From JAFGUB01 sp050305515 (GTDB lineage Bacteria > Campylobacterota > Campylobacteria > Campylobacterales > Sulfurimonadaceae), in NCBI GenBank assembly GCA_050305515.1, contig JBNLFL010000040.1, forward strand, positions 62,001 through 126,000: a DNA stretch of 64,000 bases. The letters are read 5' to 3'. The notes beneath the pieces are model-generated. The model saw nothing but the letters and a program-made list of their open reading frames with translations, was not told the DNA's origin and searched no databases. The stretch's first letter is position 1. Each line of letters opens with the position of its first letter. A program made the position numbers and the translations under genes. Below, piece after piece: positions 8,690 to 16,929 of the stretch.

Positions 8690-8986
8690 TTAGAACGCTT
8701 CACCGATAATGAGAAGGTTTTCGGTGAATTTTTCAGCCGTGTGCACTTCGTAGTGGCTTTTATAATGTTTGTAGTGTCTGGAGTGTTTGTGACCTTCAAG
8801 GGCGGCTTCGTTTTCCCATGCTTCAATAACAATGAAACGCTTCGGATCGCTTTCGATCTGATAGATGTTGTACTTCAGGCATCCCGCTTCCGCGCGTGAT
8901 GGCATCACCATGGCTTCAAGCAGGGATTTAAGCTGATTGATGTGATCGTCCTTGGCGACGAAAGTGACTTTTTTGGTTATGTGCAT
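8690..8986 (-). CDS. ABM-fold (antibiotic biosynthesis monooxygenase-like) small protein
   Basis: 98 residues with the dimeric ferredoxin-like ABM fold seen in YgiN, HmoB and LsrG: an N-terminal strand, MVMPSRAEAGCLKYNIYQ, FIVIEAWENEAAL and the HK dipeptide, then HYKHYKSH. The start at 8986 has an AGGAGAA site; longer in-frame versions would run into the aldolase. Because LsrG, which converts phospho-AI-2, is an ABM protein, and because lsrK and luxS are nearby, an LsrG-like role is possible. Similarity is only at fold level, so a quinol or haem monooxygenase role is equally open. Confidence 0.7.
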   Translation of the reverse strand: MHITKKVTFVAKDDHINQLKSLLEAMVMPSRAEAGCLKYNIYQIESDPKRFIVIEAWENEAALEGHKHSRHYKHYKSHYEVHTAEKFTENLLIIGEAF

Positions 8987-8996
8987 GGATGTTCTC

Positions 8997-10166
8997 CTAT
9001 TTTTTAAGTTTGGCCTGTTCGAGTTCCCAGTATTCCATTTCAAAGAGTGCTGAAGGCGTCAGACTTTGCCAGCCTCCGAGTGCTTCGCCGCGAAGCATGG
9101 CTGTGATGGTATGGGTCACGATATCGCTGATGATCTGCGTCTCTTTGGCATCCTTTCCAAAGACAACGGCACCGAACCCTTTGATAAATCCGTAACGCGG
9201 TGCGGGGTCGAGACGCACATGCGCGGTAGTGGCATGCATGTCAAAGTATGTTTGGTAGTCAGTAACAAACCGGTAGATGCCCGCTTCAATATCATTATCA
9301 AGCAGCAGCGGGAAGGGCTTGATGCGTATGACATGCTCCGGTGTCAGCCCTCCGTTATGAACAATCTGCTCAAGTGCTTCATGCGTACTCAGCGTGTACG
9401 CTTCGGGCGTGTCAATAAGCGTTGCGCTCACCTGAGAGCTGCGCAGTTCGCTCACTTTGAGACGCAGTTGCTCAAGCCATGACGCGTCGATCGTTTTTGG
9501 CGTATGTGCGAGCGAACAGGACGCATGCTTATGGAGGTACGCTTCGGCTTTGGTGACAATATCGATCATTGTGTCATAGGCTTTTTTGGGATCATTATCG
9601 AAGGTAAAGACGCCGTGATTGAGAAGGATGATGCCTTCAAGATTTTCCCAGTTGACGTCGCGGGTCATGTCAAAGATTTTTTTGGCAAGAAGAAAGCCGG
9701 GCATGACGTAATCGACGATAAGCATGCCTTCCCCGTAAATCTCGCGGATACGCGCGGCGCCATCTGGAGCATTGGTGAGGGTTACAACGGCATCGGCGTG
9801 GGTGTGATCGACAAAATCAAAGGGAATGATGGCATGTAAAATCGCCTCAATTGAAGGATTCGGAGCTTTGGGGTCCGTCATGGCGTCACGCTGCATGGCG
9901 ACCATGTCGGTGTCGCTGAGCGTGTCAAAAGAGGCCATGCGAATCAGGGCATCGAGGCGTACCGGGGCAAACCCCTCTTTTTCGATCGTGTCAAGATTCC
10001 AGCCGCTGCCTTTAACGTAAAGCACGTTATCGATTTTGACGGAGGTGTTGCCCCCGCCGTGGAGTACGAGATCACTTTCCTGGCCCAGAAGCTGCGATGT
10101 GTAGACACGCATATCGAGAGGAGTTGAAAGTGTGTCGGCGTAGATCGGATCGAAACGGTTGCGCAT
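8997..10166 (-). CDS. Class II aldolase/adducin-family protein
   Basis: 389 residues resembling the N-terminal half of bifunctional class II aldolase/dehydrogenase proteins (YuxG/RhaD-like), without the C-terminal dehydrogenase. Zinc-binding elements are HTHADAV and LNHGVF; the N-terminal HGGGNTSVK motif is the family's phosphate-binding loop. These enzymes cleave sugar phosphates such as rhamnulose- or fuculose-1-phosphate. It is transcribed toward the ABM gene, 10 nt away, so the two are probably an operon. Its place between lsrK and luxS makes a phosphorylated five-carbon AI-2 derivative a speculative substrate. Confidence 0.82.
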   Translation of the reverse strand: MRNRFDPIYADTLSTPLDMRVYTSQLLGQESDLVLHGGGNTSVKIDNVLYVKGSGWNLDTIEKEGFAPVRLDALIRMASFDTLSDTDMVAMQRDAMTDPKAPNPSIEAILHAIIPFDFVDHTHADAVVTLTNAPDGAARIREIYGEGMLIVDYVMPGFLLAKKIFDMTRDVNWENLEGIILLNHGVFTFDNDPKKAYDTMIDIVTKAEAYLHKHASCSLAHTPKTIDASWLEQLRLKVSELRSSQVSATLIDTPEAYTLSTHEALEQIVHNGGLTPEHVIRIKPFPLLLDNDIEAGIYRFVTDYQTYFDMHATTAHVRLDPAPRYGFIKGFGAVVFGKDAKETQIISDIVTHTITAMLRGEALGGWQSLTPSALFEMEYWELEQAKLKK

Positions 10167-10219
10167 GAAAAACCCTTGAAAAAGTCTGTAATTCTAGCAT
10201 TGGCTACTTAAGATGCGGT

Positions 10220-10229
10220 TTACATGTAA
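10220..10229. repeat. TTACATGTAA palindrome upstream of the aldolase gene
   Basis: Exact copy in the 185-bp gap between the aldolase and the esterase-like lipoprotein gene, 54 bp from the aldolase start. The remainder of this gap holds no recognisable feature. Confidence 0.8.
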
Positions 10230-10351
10230 CGCTCACATGAGAGATTCAGCTTTATGCAGATGGTGGTTAAAGCGTGCTTGCGGATATTTAAACCGATGTG
10301 CATCGGCGGAAGCTATGACAACGGATGTTATACCGGTGTCATAGGGAAGAA

Positions 10352-11716
10352 TTAAAGCGATGTGCCGAGGTCCAGATCTTTGACAATATAGAGGGTATTG
10401 GCATCGATTTTTGATTTTCCGGCATCGAGATATTTCTGCTCGAGAACACCGCCGCTCACCCATGTGGCGAAATCATCGTCATTGAGAATACCCAGCGTGT
10501 GCTCATCAAAAACAATCAGACCTTCCATCTTGTCATGCGGATATTGCACTTGTGCAATCATATCGATTACCAGCGCTTTTTGTACCGGATGGATGCCTTT
10601 GGCGGCGAGTGTTTCCCAACCGTTCGCTTCGAGCGCAACCGCTTCGAGCGTTTTGCCATCGATGAGCAGGCCGAGTGCAGCATCTTGAGTCATGCCGGCA
10701 CCGAGTGTGATATTTTCAATCTCGCTTCCTGAGGAGAGCTTGATTTTATAGACATGTTTCTGGCCATTTTGCGTATCTTTGTAGAACGTGCCGTCACGTT
10801 CGATGACTAAAAAGGTATCGTCGCTCAGTGCCGTAATCTCGGAGTTGGAGTTTTTCGCAATCTCCTGCTTGTAGAGATACTGCTTGATGGCACCGCTCGC
10901 AAGATCGACGGTCACGATACGTGTGAGTGTGCCGCGAACCGCTTTGGTCGGGTTGTCAAGTGTTGATTGCATGATTCCGACCAGAGTTTTTTGATCCGGA
11001 GTAATGGTGAGCCCCTCCATACCGCGGTTGGCCCAGCGATTTCCGAACTCCGCCGGCAGGGAATAGGTGTTGCGCGTGTCGTTGGCAAAGGGGTTGATAC
11101 GTCCGATCTCTTTACCGTTTTTGTCGAAATGCACCATGTGCGGGCCGTACTCGTCGCTGACCCAGAAGGTTCCGTCTTTGAGTGCCGCGAGCCCTTCGCT
11201 GTCAAGACCGTAATCGTCGAGTTTCATAGCGCCGTTGTCATCGGTGATAAGGTTGCCGTTGGCATCATAGGGAATCTCTCCGGTTCCGCCGAGTGATGCG
11301 GTATTTGGCAGACCGCTGATGAGGTTACCGTCACGATCTTTGAGCTGAATCTCTTTGATCTGTTTAACGCTGCCGTCAGCCTGAATCTCAAAAAGACCGA
11401 TACGTGGCGTATAGTCGGGAACCGGAAACATTTTACCGTCTTTATAGGTGGCGTTGGGACCACGGTCGGTGAGGGCATAAAACTGGTTCTTGTGCGTTGG
11501 GTGCGCAGCTGCGGCAGAGCCGTAACCGCCATTACGGATTTCAAACGTTTCTGCAGATTTTGCGCCATTGATAATATCGCTGCGGAGTACCGTGTAGGGA
11601 AGTTGGGAACCGGAAGAAGGGACCATACCGGTACGCTCGGAAGTGCTGCTGTCACTGCCGCATCCGGAAAAGAGCAGGGCCGCTGTCAGAGCAGAAAATA
11701 TAAGAGTTGATTTCAT
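10352..11716 (-). CDS. Esterase-like phytase-family lipoprotein
   Basis: About 454 residues with a lipoprotein signal peptide (MKSTLIFSALTAALLFSGC; lipobox LFSGC), so it is predicted to be membrane-anchored on the periplasmic side. The body matches the Esterase-like_phytase family (PF13449): repeated beta-propeller-like blocks such as FYALTDRGPN, DSEGLAALKDGTFWVSDEYGPHM, NRGMEGLTITPD and YPHDKMEGLIVFD. ATG at 11716 has an AAGGAC site and gives the signal peptide directly; a longer form would hide it. Substrate unknown. Confidence 0.85.
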   Translation of the reverse strand: MKSTLIFSALTAALLFSGCGSDSSTSERTGMVPSSGSQLPYTVLRSDIINGAKSAETFEIRNGGYGSAAAAHPTHKNQFYALTDRGPNATYKDGKMFPVPDYTPRIGLFEIQADGSVKQIKEIQLKDRDGNLISGLPNTASLGGTGEIPYDANGNLITDDNGAMKLDDYGLDSEGLAALKDGTFWVSDEYGPHMVHFDKNGKEIGRINPFANDTRNTYSLPAEFGNRWANRGMEGLTITPDQKTLVGIMQSTLDNPTKAVRGTLTRIVTVDLASGAIKQYLYKQEIAKNSNSEITALSDDTFLVIERDGTFYKDTQNGQKHVYKIKLSSGSEIENITLGAGMTQDAALGLLIDGKTLEAVALEANGWETLAAKGIHPVQKALVIDMIAQVQYPHDKMEGLIVFDEHTLGILNDDDFATWVSGGVLEQKYLDAGKSKIDANTLYIVKDLDLGTSL

Positions 11717-11885
11717 CGTAATGTCCTTGTGGGTTGGAAGTGAAAATTTGGGTATTGTCACACAATGCGATTACGGAAGAGCTACCATTAAAGAACAATT
11801 TCATTACCTGTGCAATATAACACAACGCTTAATCCGCATGCGGATGTTGTAAAGCTAATGCCAGGTTGTGCTACCATGTCACACT

Positions 11886-11895
11886 TTACATGTAA
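11886..11895. repeat. TTACATGTAA palindrome overlapping the luxS ribosome site
   Basis: Exact copy 10 nt before the luxS ATG; its last two bases form the start of the AAGGAAA Shine-Dalgarno, so anything bound here would affect luxS expression. Confidence 0.75.
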
Positions 11896-11905
11896 GGAAA
11901 TATTC

Positions 11906-12409
11906 ATGCCTCTTCTGGACAGTTTTACCGTTGATCACACGCGCATGCCGGCTCCTGCCGTGCGCAAGGCCAAAACCATGACGACACCCGGCGGCGATAC
12001 CATTACGGTGTTCGATCTCCGTTTTTACGCGCCCAATGTGGACAAGATGAGCGGCAAGGGCATTCATACGCTCGAGCATCTTTTTGCCGGTTTCATCCGT
12101 AACCATCTTAACAGCGACAGCGTCGAGATTATCGATGTCTCTCCCATGGGATGTCGCACCGGTTTTTATATGAGTCTTATCGGAACACCCGATGAGAAAA
12201 AAGTTGCCAAGGCCTGGAAAAAAGCGATGAAGGATATTCTGAAAGTGGAGCGAAAAAGCGACATTCCCGAACTCAACGTCTATCAGTGCGGCACCTACAA
12301 GATGCACTCTCTTAAAGATGCCAAAAAAATCGCTGAGGACATCCTTTCGCATGAGATTGGCGTCATGGACAACGAAGCACTCAAACTCGATCCGAAATAC
12401 CTTTCGTAA
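11906..12409 (+). CDS. luxS: S-ribosylhomocysteine lyase
   Basis: Cleaves S-ribosylhomocysteine to homocysteine and 4,5-dihydroxy-2,3-pentanedione, the AI-2 precursor. The 167-residue protein begins MPLLDSFTVDHTRM and has the metal-binding HTLEH at residues 54-58, catalytic C83 in MGCRTGFY, and the third metal ligand C128 in YQCGTYKMHS. Start ATG 11906 has an AAGGAAA site; the upstream in-frame extension does not resemble LuxS. Lying 3.6 kb from an AI-2 kinase gene is unusual and suggestive. Confidence 0.97.
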   Translation: MPLLDSFTVDHTRMPAPAVRKAKTMTTPGGDTITVFDLRFYAPNVDKMSGKGIHTLEHLFAGFIRNHLNSDSVEIIDVSPMGCRTGFYMSLIGTPDEKKVAKAWKKAMKDILKVERKSDIPELNVYQCGTYKMHSLKDAKKIAEDILSHEIGVMDNEALKLDPKYLS

Positions 12410-12418
12410 GGCTCTTTG

Positions 12419-12721
12419 ATGCTGCTGTTGCTTCCAATGGACGGGGATGATACTCAGGAGTCCCTGCTTGTTTCGCTGAATGATGTCAAAAAATGGGCGC
12501 TGCTCGAAATCGAAGAGGGGCAGGTCGCCGAAATCCTTTTCTATGATACCCGCGAAGCGATCGAGAAGTGGATCGACGCCGTGGTTGTTGTGAGTGACCA
12601 TGAACATGTCTGGCCGTTTCAGGAAGAGCAGATCATGGTGCTGGTGGCCCACACGCAGCGCAGCATCGACGATGTGGTTGAAGCCTTCCTGTTCCGGGAA
12701 CTGCACGAACTGGCCTATTAA
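12419..12721 (+). CDS. Conserved-looking small hypothetical protein
   Basis: About 100 residues, acidic, not recognised. A regular strand/helix pattern (LLLPMDGDD, ALLEIEEGQVAEILFYD, DAVVVVSDHEHVW) suggests a small alpha/beta fold reminiscent of NifX/NafY-like proteins, but no cofactor motif supports that. It starts 9 nt after luxS and is followed by the methyltransferase-like gene, so it is probably co-transcribed with both. Confidence 0.65.
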   Translation: MLLLLPMDGDDTQESLLVSLNDVKKWALLEIEEGQVAEILFYDTREAIEKWIDAVVVVSDHEHVWPFQEEQIMVLVAHTQRSIDDVVEAFLFRELHELAY

Positions 12722-12730
12722 ACGCGTGCG

Positions 12731-13213
12731 ATGTTCCATCAGTTTTTAGAACTTTTCAATCCGCTTCCGGGGAATCAGTACCTGCTGGTAACGACCCATG
12801 CCGACGCGGTCGCTTCCGTCATGGCGGAGAAGCTCTCCCATGTCGGCGGCACGCTTTCACTGGAGTGTTTTCCCGGCGTACACGAAGAGATGCTTCTGCC
12901 CAACGTCATCCGCCATGACATTGCAACACTTCAAGCTCCGTTTCGGGGCCTGCCACGTAGTCACGACCTGGTGGTCTTTCAGGATATTTACCATTGCCAT
13001 GCCTATCCGGAACGTCTGATGAAACTGGCGTACACGACGCTGGCAAATACGGCAGAACTTATTATCATGCAAGAGCGCGGCAGCATGAACTTCGAAGCGA
13101 TGCTCATCATGCTCGAAGCGTTTGAGTTCCGCGCGGCGAACCGCATTGACGTACTAAGCGGTTATGATCTGGTGATGGCGAAGAAGATGCACATGTGGGG
13201 TAACGGGTTGTGA
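12731..13213 (+). CDS. Methyltransferase-like hypothetical protein
   Basis: 160 residues. The pattern YLLVTTHADAVASVM, then SHDLVVFQDIYHCHAYPERLMKLAYTTL and ANTAELIIMQERGSMN resembles the second half of a Rossmann methyltransferase (strand, DxxD-like loop, helix, strand), but the glycine-rich SAM motif is weak or absent. It overlaps the start of mnmD by 4 nt, so the two are probably coupled. Function not assigned; a partner or remnant methyltransferase is one reading. Confidence 0.6.
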   Translation: MFHQFLELFNPLPGNQYLLVTTHADAVASVMAEKLSHVGGTLSLECFPGVHEEMLLPNVIRHDIATLQAPFRGLPRSHDLVVFQDIYHCHAYPERLMKLAYTTLANTAELIIMQERGSMNFEAMLIMLEAFEFRAANRIDVLSGYDLVMAKKMHMWGNGL

Positions 13214-13959
13214 TAGAGACGGTACGCAGCGGCGATGGCAGTTGTACGGCATTTAGTCGGGAGTATAACGAACATTACCACTCCACCAAAGACGGTGCAC
13301 TTAATGAAACACTTTACAAACATGTCATACCCGCGATGACACATGTCAAAGACCGCGATACGATTACCATACTCGATATCTGTTTCGGATTGGGTTTTAA
13401 TACGCTCTCAACCCTCTATTACCTCGATCAGCAGGGATGGAATAAAAAAGTGCGCATCATCTCTCCCGAACTTGACGAAGCGTTGATCCGTTCGCTTGAG
13501 TCCTTTGAATATCCCGAAATATTTGCTCCCTATCGTCCGGTTATAGAAGCGCTCAGCCGAGACTGTGAGTATGAAGTACCGGGTTTACATGTAACAATCA
13601 TTCCGGGCGATGCACGCATCTATCTTGCCACATGTAAAGCATCTTTTGATGTAGTGTATCAGGATGCATTCTCACCTCAGGCCAATCCGGCGCTGTGGAG
13701 CGTGGAATATTTTGCGGACATTGCCCGGGTGCTTCGTCCCGATGGCATTCTGACAACCTATTCTACGGCGCTTCCAACGCGTTTGGCGCTTTATGAAAAT
13801 GGTTTTGGAGTTTATCTCAATACGGGAGAAGGGTATCGCGATGCGACACTGGCTTCAAAGCAGGTATTGCCCTATACGTGTGTCGATATGAAACATAAAA
13901 TGGCATGCAATCCGCAGGTTGGGCCATTACATGATATCGGGAGAAGTGATAAAGTATAA
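13210..13959 (+). CDS. mnmD: tRNA-modifying methyltransferase, MnmD type (stand-alone)
   Basis: 249 residues of the MnmC N-terminal methyltransferase family (DUF752), which methylates 5-aminomethyl-2-thiouridine at the tRNA wobble position using SAM. The SAM-binding loop is ICFGLGFNTLST; the family motif YQDAFSPQANPALWSVEYF follows, and then RPDGILTTYS. The FAD oxidase half of enterobacterial MnmC is absent, as in other stand-alone MnmD proteins. It acts in the same pathway as MnmG, encoded further right. The gene has an internal TTACATGTAA copy (13585) read as Leu-His-Val. Confidence 0.8.
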   Translation: MIETVRSGDGSCTAFSREYNEHYHSTKDGALNETLYKHVIPAMTHVKDRDTITILDICFGLGFNTLSTLYYLDQQGWNKKVRIISPELDEALIRSLESFEYPEIFAPYRPVIEALSRDCEYEVPGLHVTIIPGDARIYLATCKASFDVVYQDAFSPQANPALWSVEYFADIARVLRPDGILTTYSTALPTRLALYENGFGVYLNTGEGYRDATLASKQVLPYTCVDMKHKMACNPQVGPLHDIGRSDKV

Positions 13960-14003
13960 TAACAGGAATTGTTGCAAAAAAATTAATCTGAAAATGGTCT
14001 CTA

Positions 14004-15482
14004 TTGATTCAAAACTGTAAACTGCTTTTTCCTTTTCTGGTTCTTTTTGCCAGTAGTACACTTTTTTTTCTTGTAGAGTCTGCCATACCTTCCGTTATGG
14101 CACTGCTGTATGGGTTGACACTTCTTTTCGTGGCATTGTGGGGAAGCTGGTATGCCTATATGTATTATGGTGCTTCACTGCAAAGTGCCGCTCTTGAAGA
14201 TGCTTTGACCGGCGCACTTAACCGCAGGGCACTGGAGCATCTTGTTGAGAAGATGATAGCCGGAAGCCGGCGTCAGGGTAAGAAGTTCGCCTTGCTTTTC
14301 ATTGATATGGATAACTTCAAGATCATCAATGATACGATGGGCCACCATGTCGGCGATATGGTTTTAGTGGAGTGTACACGGCGTTTTCACGAAGTACTGC
14401 GTGAAAATGATGCCATCGGCCGTATCGGTGGAGATGAATTCGTTCTGCTGCTTGACGATATCCGCGACAGCATTGCGGTGGCAACGACGGTCGAACGTAT
14501 TATCAGGGCATTCGACATTCCGATTCATACGGACCGAGATGCGGTCCGGGCACATTTTAGCATTGGCATCAGTCTCTATCCGGATAACGGACAGGACCGG
14601 GAGACGCTCTTTAGAAGTGCCGATATCGCCATGTATCATGTCAAAGAACAGGGGAAGGGCAATTACAGCTTTTTTAACAGTGACCTGAATCGTAAGAATC
14701 TTGAGTTTATGGCAATGGAACAGGCGTTACGGCATGCTCTGGCAGCCGGTCAGTTTGAGCTGTGTTACCAGCATCAATTGTCACTTGGAAAGGAAGCCGT
14801 ACGTGAGGTGGAAGCGTTAATCCGCTGGAATCGTCCGGGAGAGGGCGTTGTGATGCCATCTGCTTTTCTACCCCATGCCGAGTGTTCCGGTTTTATCCAT
14901 GAGATTGGCGCCTGGGTCATCAGCGAAGCATGCCGTCAAAGCCGCCTTTTTTCCGATGCCGGGGTTCCGACGATCATCAGCATCAATGTGTCACCACTCC
15001 AACTGCGCGACAGGCGGATACTGGCCGATCTGGAAAAGAACCTGAAACGTTTTAAGATCGATCCTGCCATGCTGGAGCTTGAAATTGCGGAATCGGCACT
15101 GCTTCAAGATGAGACGATACTGATTCCCCAATTGCACGCACTCAAACGTCTGGGCGTTAAACTGGCAGTAGACGGATTCGGCAGGGCCTACTCTTCCATG
15201 GGCTATATGAAACGGTTGCCGCTCGATCGCATGAAGATCGACCGCTCTCTGATGAATGAAGTCCTTGTCAATCCGAAAAACCGCGAGCTGGTCTCTGCCA
15301 TGGTAGCGCTTGGACATGTCCTGAACATGAGCGTCGTGACCGAGGGTATTGAAGTGGAGGGTCTGCTTGAAGAGAGCCGCCGTCTGCACGCGGATGCAGC
15401 GCAGGGATATTTTGTGTCGCAGCCTAAAAAAGCGCAGGAACTGCTAGAAGAGTTTCTTGCTAAAGACTCAATGGCTTCTTAA
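14004..15482 (+). CDS. Membrane GGDEF-EAL c-di-GMP protein
   Basis: 492 residues. Two hydrophobic N-terminal segments (about 7-25 and 30-50) form a short hairpin anchor, then a GGDEF domain with intact RIGGDEF near residue 145 and a C-terminal EAL domain. The EAL signature reads VEALIRW and the asparagine motif NVSPLQL is present, but the usual DDFGTGYSS reads DGFGRAYSS, replacing a metal-binding aspartate. The protein may therefore make c-di-GMP and only bind it in the EAL part (inferred). Translation seems to start at a TTG, since the only nearby upstream ATG frame is closed. It ends overlapping convergent ribE. Confidence 0.88.
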   Translation: MIQNCKLLFPFLVLFASSTLFFLVESAIPSVMALLYGLTLLFVALWGSWYAYMYYGASLQSAALEDALTGALNRRALEHLVEKMIAGSRRQGKKFALLFIDMDNFKIINDTMGHHVGDMVLVECTRRFHEVLRENDAIGRIGGDEFVLLLDDIRDSIAVATTVERIIRAFDIPIHTDRDAVRAHFSIGISLYPDNGQDRETLFRSADIAMYHVKEQGKGNYSFFNSDLNRKNLEFMAMEQALRHALAAGQFELCYQHQLSLGKEAVREVEALIRWNRPGEGVVMPSAFLPHAECSGFIHEIGAWVISEACRQSRLFSDAGVPTIISINVSPLQLRDRRILADLEKNLKRFKIDPAMLELEIAESALLQDETILIPQLHALKRLGVKLAVDGFGRAYSSMGYMKRLPLDRMKIDRSLMNEVLVNPKNRELVSAMVALGHVLNMSVVTEGIEVEGLLEESRRLHADAAQGYFVSQPKKAQELLEEFLAKDSMAS

Positions 15483-16090
15483 TAAAGCGCGCTGATCCGC
15501 TCAATATCGTTCCAGCTCGTGCGGGTGTCACGATGGGCGAGCAGATGTTCGATGTAACGCGCGAACATATCGGTTTCGATATTCACGCGGCTCCCTTTCT
15601 TGTAGCTTCCAAAAAGTGTCTCTTTCATCGTTATGGGAATGATCGTCAGCCGGAATGAGGCTTCAAAAACGTCGTTTATGGTCAGGCTGACACCGTCGAT
15701 GGTGATGGAACCCTTGGGGACGACATAGCGGATAAACTTCGGATCGAGAGCGACGATGACATCGTAGCTGTTACCGTTATGGGAGATGCTCTCAATGGTT
15801 CCGATCGTATCGACATGCCCCTGAACGATATGCCCTTCGAAACGATCCCCCATCATCATGGCCGGTTCGACATGAACGCTTCCTTTGAGGTTTTCGGTGG
15901 CGATGTGTTTTTGGGTTTCGGGAGAGAGTTCGACGCTGAAGCCGTCATTCTCAAGTGAAACGACACTCAGACAGGTGCCGTTGATGGCAATGGAGTCACC
16001 GAGTTTGGGACGATGGGCGGCTTTGAGCGCGAGACGGTTGCCGCTGTAGCTTTTGACGGTGGCCATCTCTCGAATCAGTCCGGTAAACAT
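15479..16090 (-). CDS. ribE: Riboflavin synthase, alpha subunit
   Basis: Last step of riboflavin synthesis: dismutation of two 6,7-dimethyl-8-ribityllumazine molecules. The 203-residue protein has the two tandem lumazine-binding repeats (MFTGLIRE..., second from about residue 97, FEGHIVQGHVDTIG) and the active-site INGTCLSVVS. The start has an AAAGGAG site that overlaps a TTACATGTAA palindrome. Its stop overlaps the convergent GGDEF-EAL stop. Confidence 0.95.
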   Translation of the reverse strand: MFTGLIREMATVKSYSGNRLALKAAHRPKLGDSIAINGTCLSVVSLENDGFSVELSPETQKHIATENLKGSVHVEPAMMMGDRFEGHIVQGHVDTIGTIESISHNGNSYDVIVALDPKFIRYVVPKGSITIDGVSLTINDVFEASFRLTIIPITMKETLFGSYKKGSRVNIETDMFARYIEHLLAHRDTRTSWNDIERISALY

Positions 16091-16102
16091 GGGCGCGCTC
16101 CT

Positions 16103-16112
16103 TTACATGTAA
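16103..16112. repeat. TTACATGTAA palindrome overlapping the ribE ribosome site
   Basis: Exact copy 13 bp upstream of the ribE start; on the minus strand its end runs into the AAAGGAG Shine-Dalgarno, the same layout as at luxS. Confidence 0.75.
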
Positions 16113-16135
16113 GGATGTGATTATATCAGATACGC

Positions 16136-16831
16136 CTAAAAGACGATCTTCCCGTCTTCTTGCAGGCCGCGGATGATCTGACGCGCTTTCTCATGCCCGC
16201 CGTGCGCCGCTTTGCGGCAGAGCTCGAGGGCTTTGTCGTGATCTTCTTCGACCCCGAGCCCCTGATCGTACATGAGGCCGAGGTTGAAGTGGCCGGTGGA
16301 AAGGTTCCCCTCCGATGCCCGTTTGAAGCAGATGAAGGCGCGTGCCATGTCCTGAAGAACGCCATGCCCCTCTTTGTAGAGTACTCCGAGATTGTTAAAG
16401 GCTTCCACGTTGCCGCGTTTAGCGGCCTCTTCATACCAGAAAGCGGCCTCGGAATAGTTCTGCACACATCCAAGCCCGCGTTCAAACATCAGGGCGGTTT
16501 CATACATGGCCTGCGGGACTTCGCGGATGGCGGCTTTTAAAAAGAGTTCATGGGCCCTGAACTGATCGTGCGGCGCTCCGCCGAGTCCGTTGGCATAGAG
16601 AATGGCCAGATTGTACAGCGCATAGGGCTGTTCGGCTTCGGCGGCCTGAAGGTAGAGCGAAAGCGCTTTGGCCTCGTCTGTGGGAGTGCCCTGCGCATTT
16701 TGGTACATGTAAGCGAGTGAGGTCATGGCATCGGCATTACCCGCTTCGGCGAGCTGTTGGTAGCGTGAGAATGCGGCGTCAAAATCGCCGCGGTTGTATA
16801 AGGTATGGGCTTCTTGTATCATGGGCGTCAT
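16136..16831 (-). CDS. Sel1-repeat protein
   Basis: 231 residues built almost entirely of Sel1-like alpha-helical repeats of about 36 residues; recognisable units include LAYMYQNAQGTPTDEAKAL, LAILYANGLGG, LGVLYKEGHGV and LGLMYDQGLGV (about five or six copies). No signal peptide is seen, so it is probably cytoplasmic, unlike the secreted Hcp cysteine-rich proteins of Helicobacter. Such proteins act as scaffolds for protein contacts; partner unknown. Confidence 0.85.
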   Translation of the reverse strand: MTPMIQEAHTLYNRGDFDAAFSRYQQLAEAGNADAMTSLAYMYQNAQGTPTDEAKALSLYLQAAEAEQPYALYNLAILYANGLGGAPHDQFRAHELFLKAAIREVPQAMYETALMFERGLGCVQNYSEAAFWYEEAAKRGNVEAFNNLGVLYKEGHGVLQDMARAFICFKRASEGNLSTGHFNLGLMYDQGLGVEEDHDKALELCRKAAHGGHEKARQIIRGLQEDGKIVF

Positions 16832-16887
16832 TGTAGTGCTTCGGCTCTTAGCCGGGGCTAAGAAAAGTCATCTATTTGATTCTTCTA

Positions 16888-16906
16888 CCGCATCCGGAAG
16901 ATGCGG
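16888..16906 (-). terminator. Possible terminator after lapD
   Basis: Seven-bp stem CCGCATC/GATGCGG with a 5-nt loop, about 24 nt beyond the lapD stop on the minus strand. The following T-tract is poor, so termination is uncertain. Confidence 0.4.
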
Positions 16907-16929
16907 GCAGCTTCAGGGGTTGCATGATG

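Noticed and set aside
12798..13019. Alternative open frames inside the methyltransferase-like gene
   Set aside because: They are out of frame with the better-supported gene and have odd Ser/Arg-rich composition typical of shadow frames.
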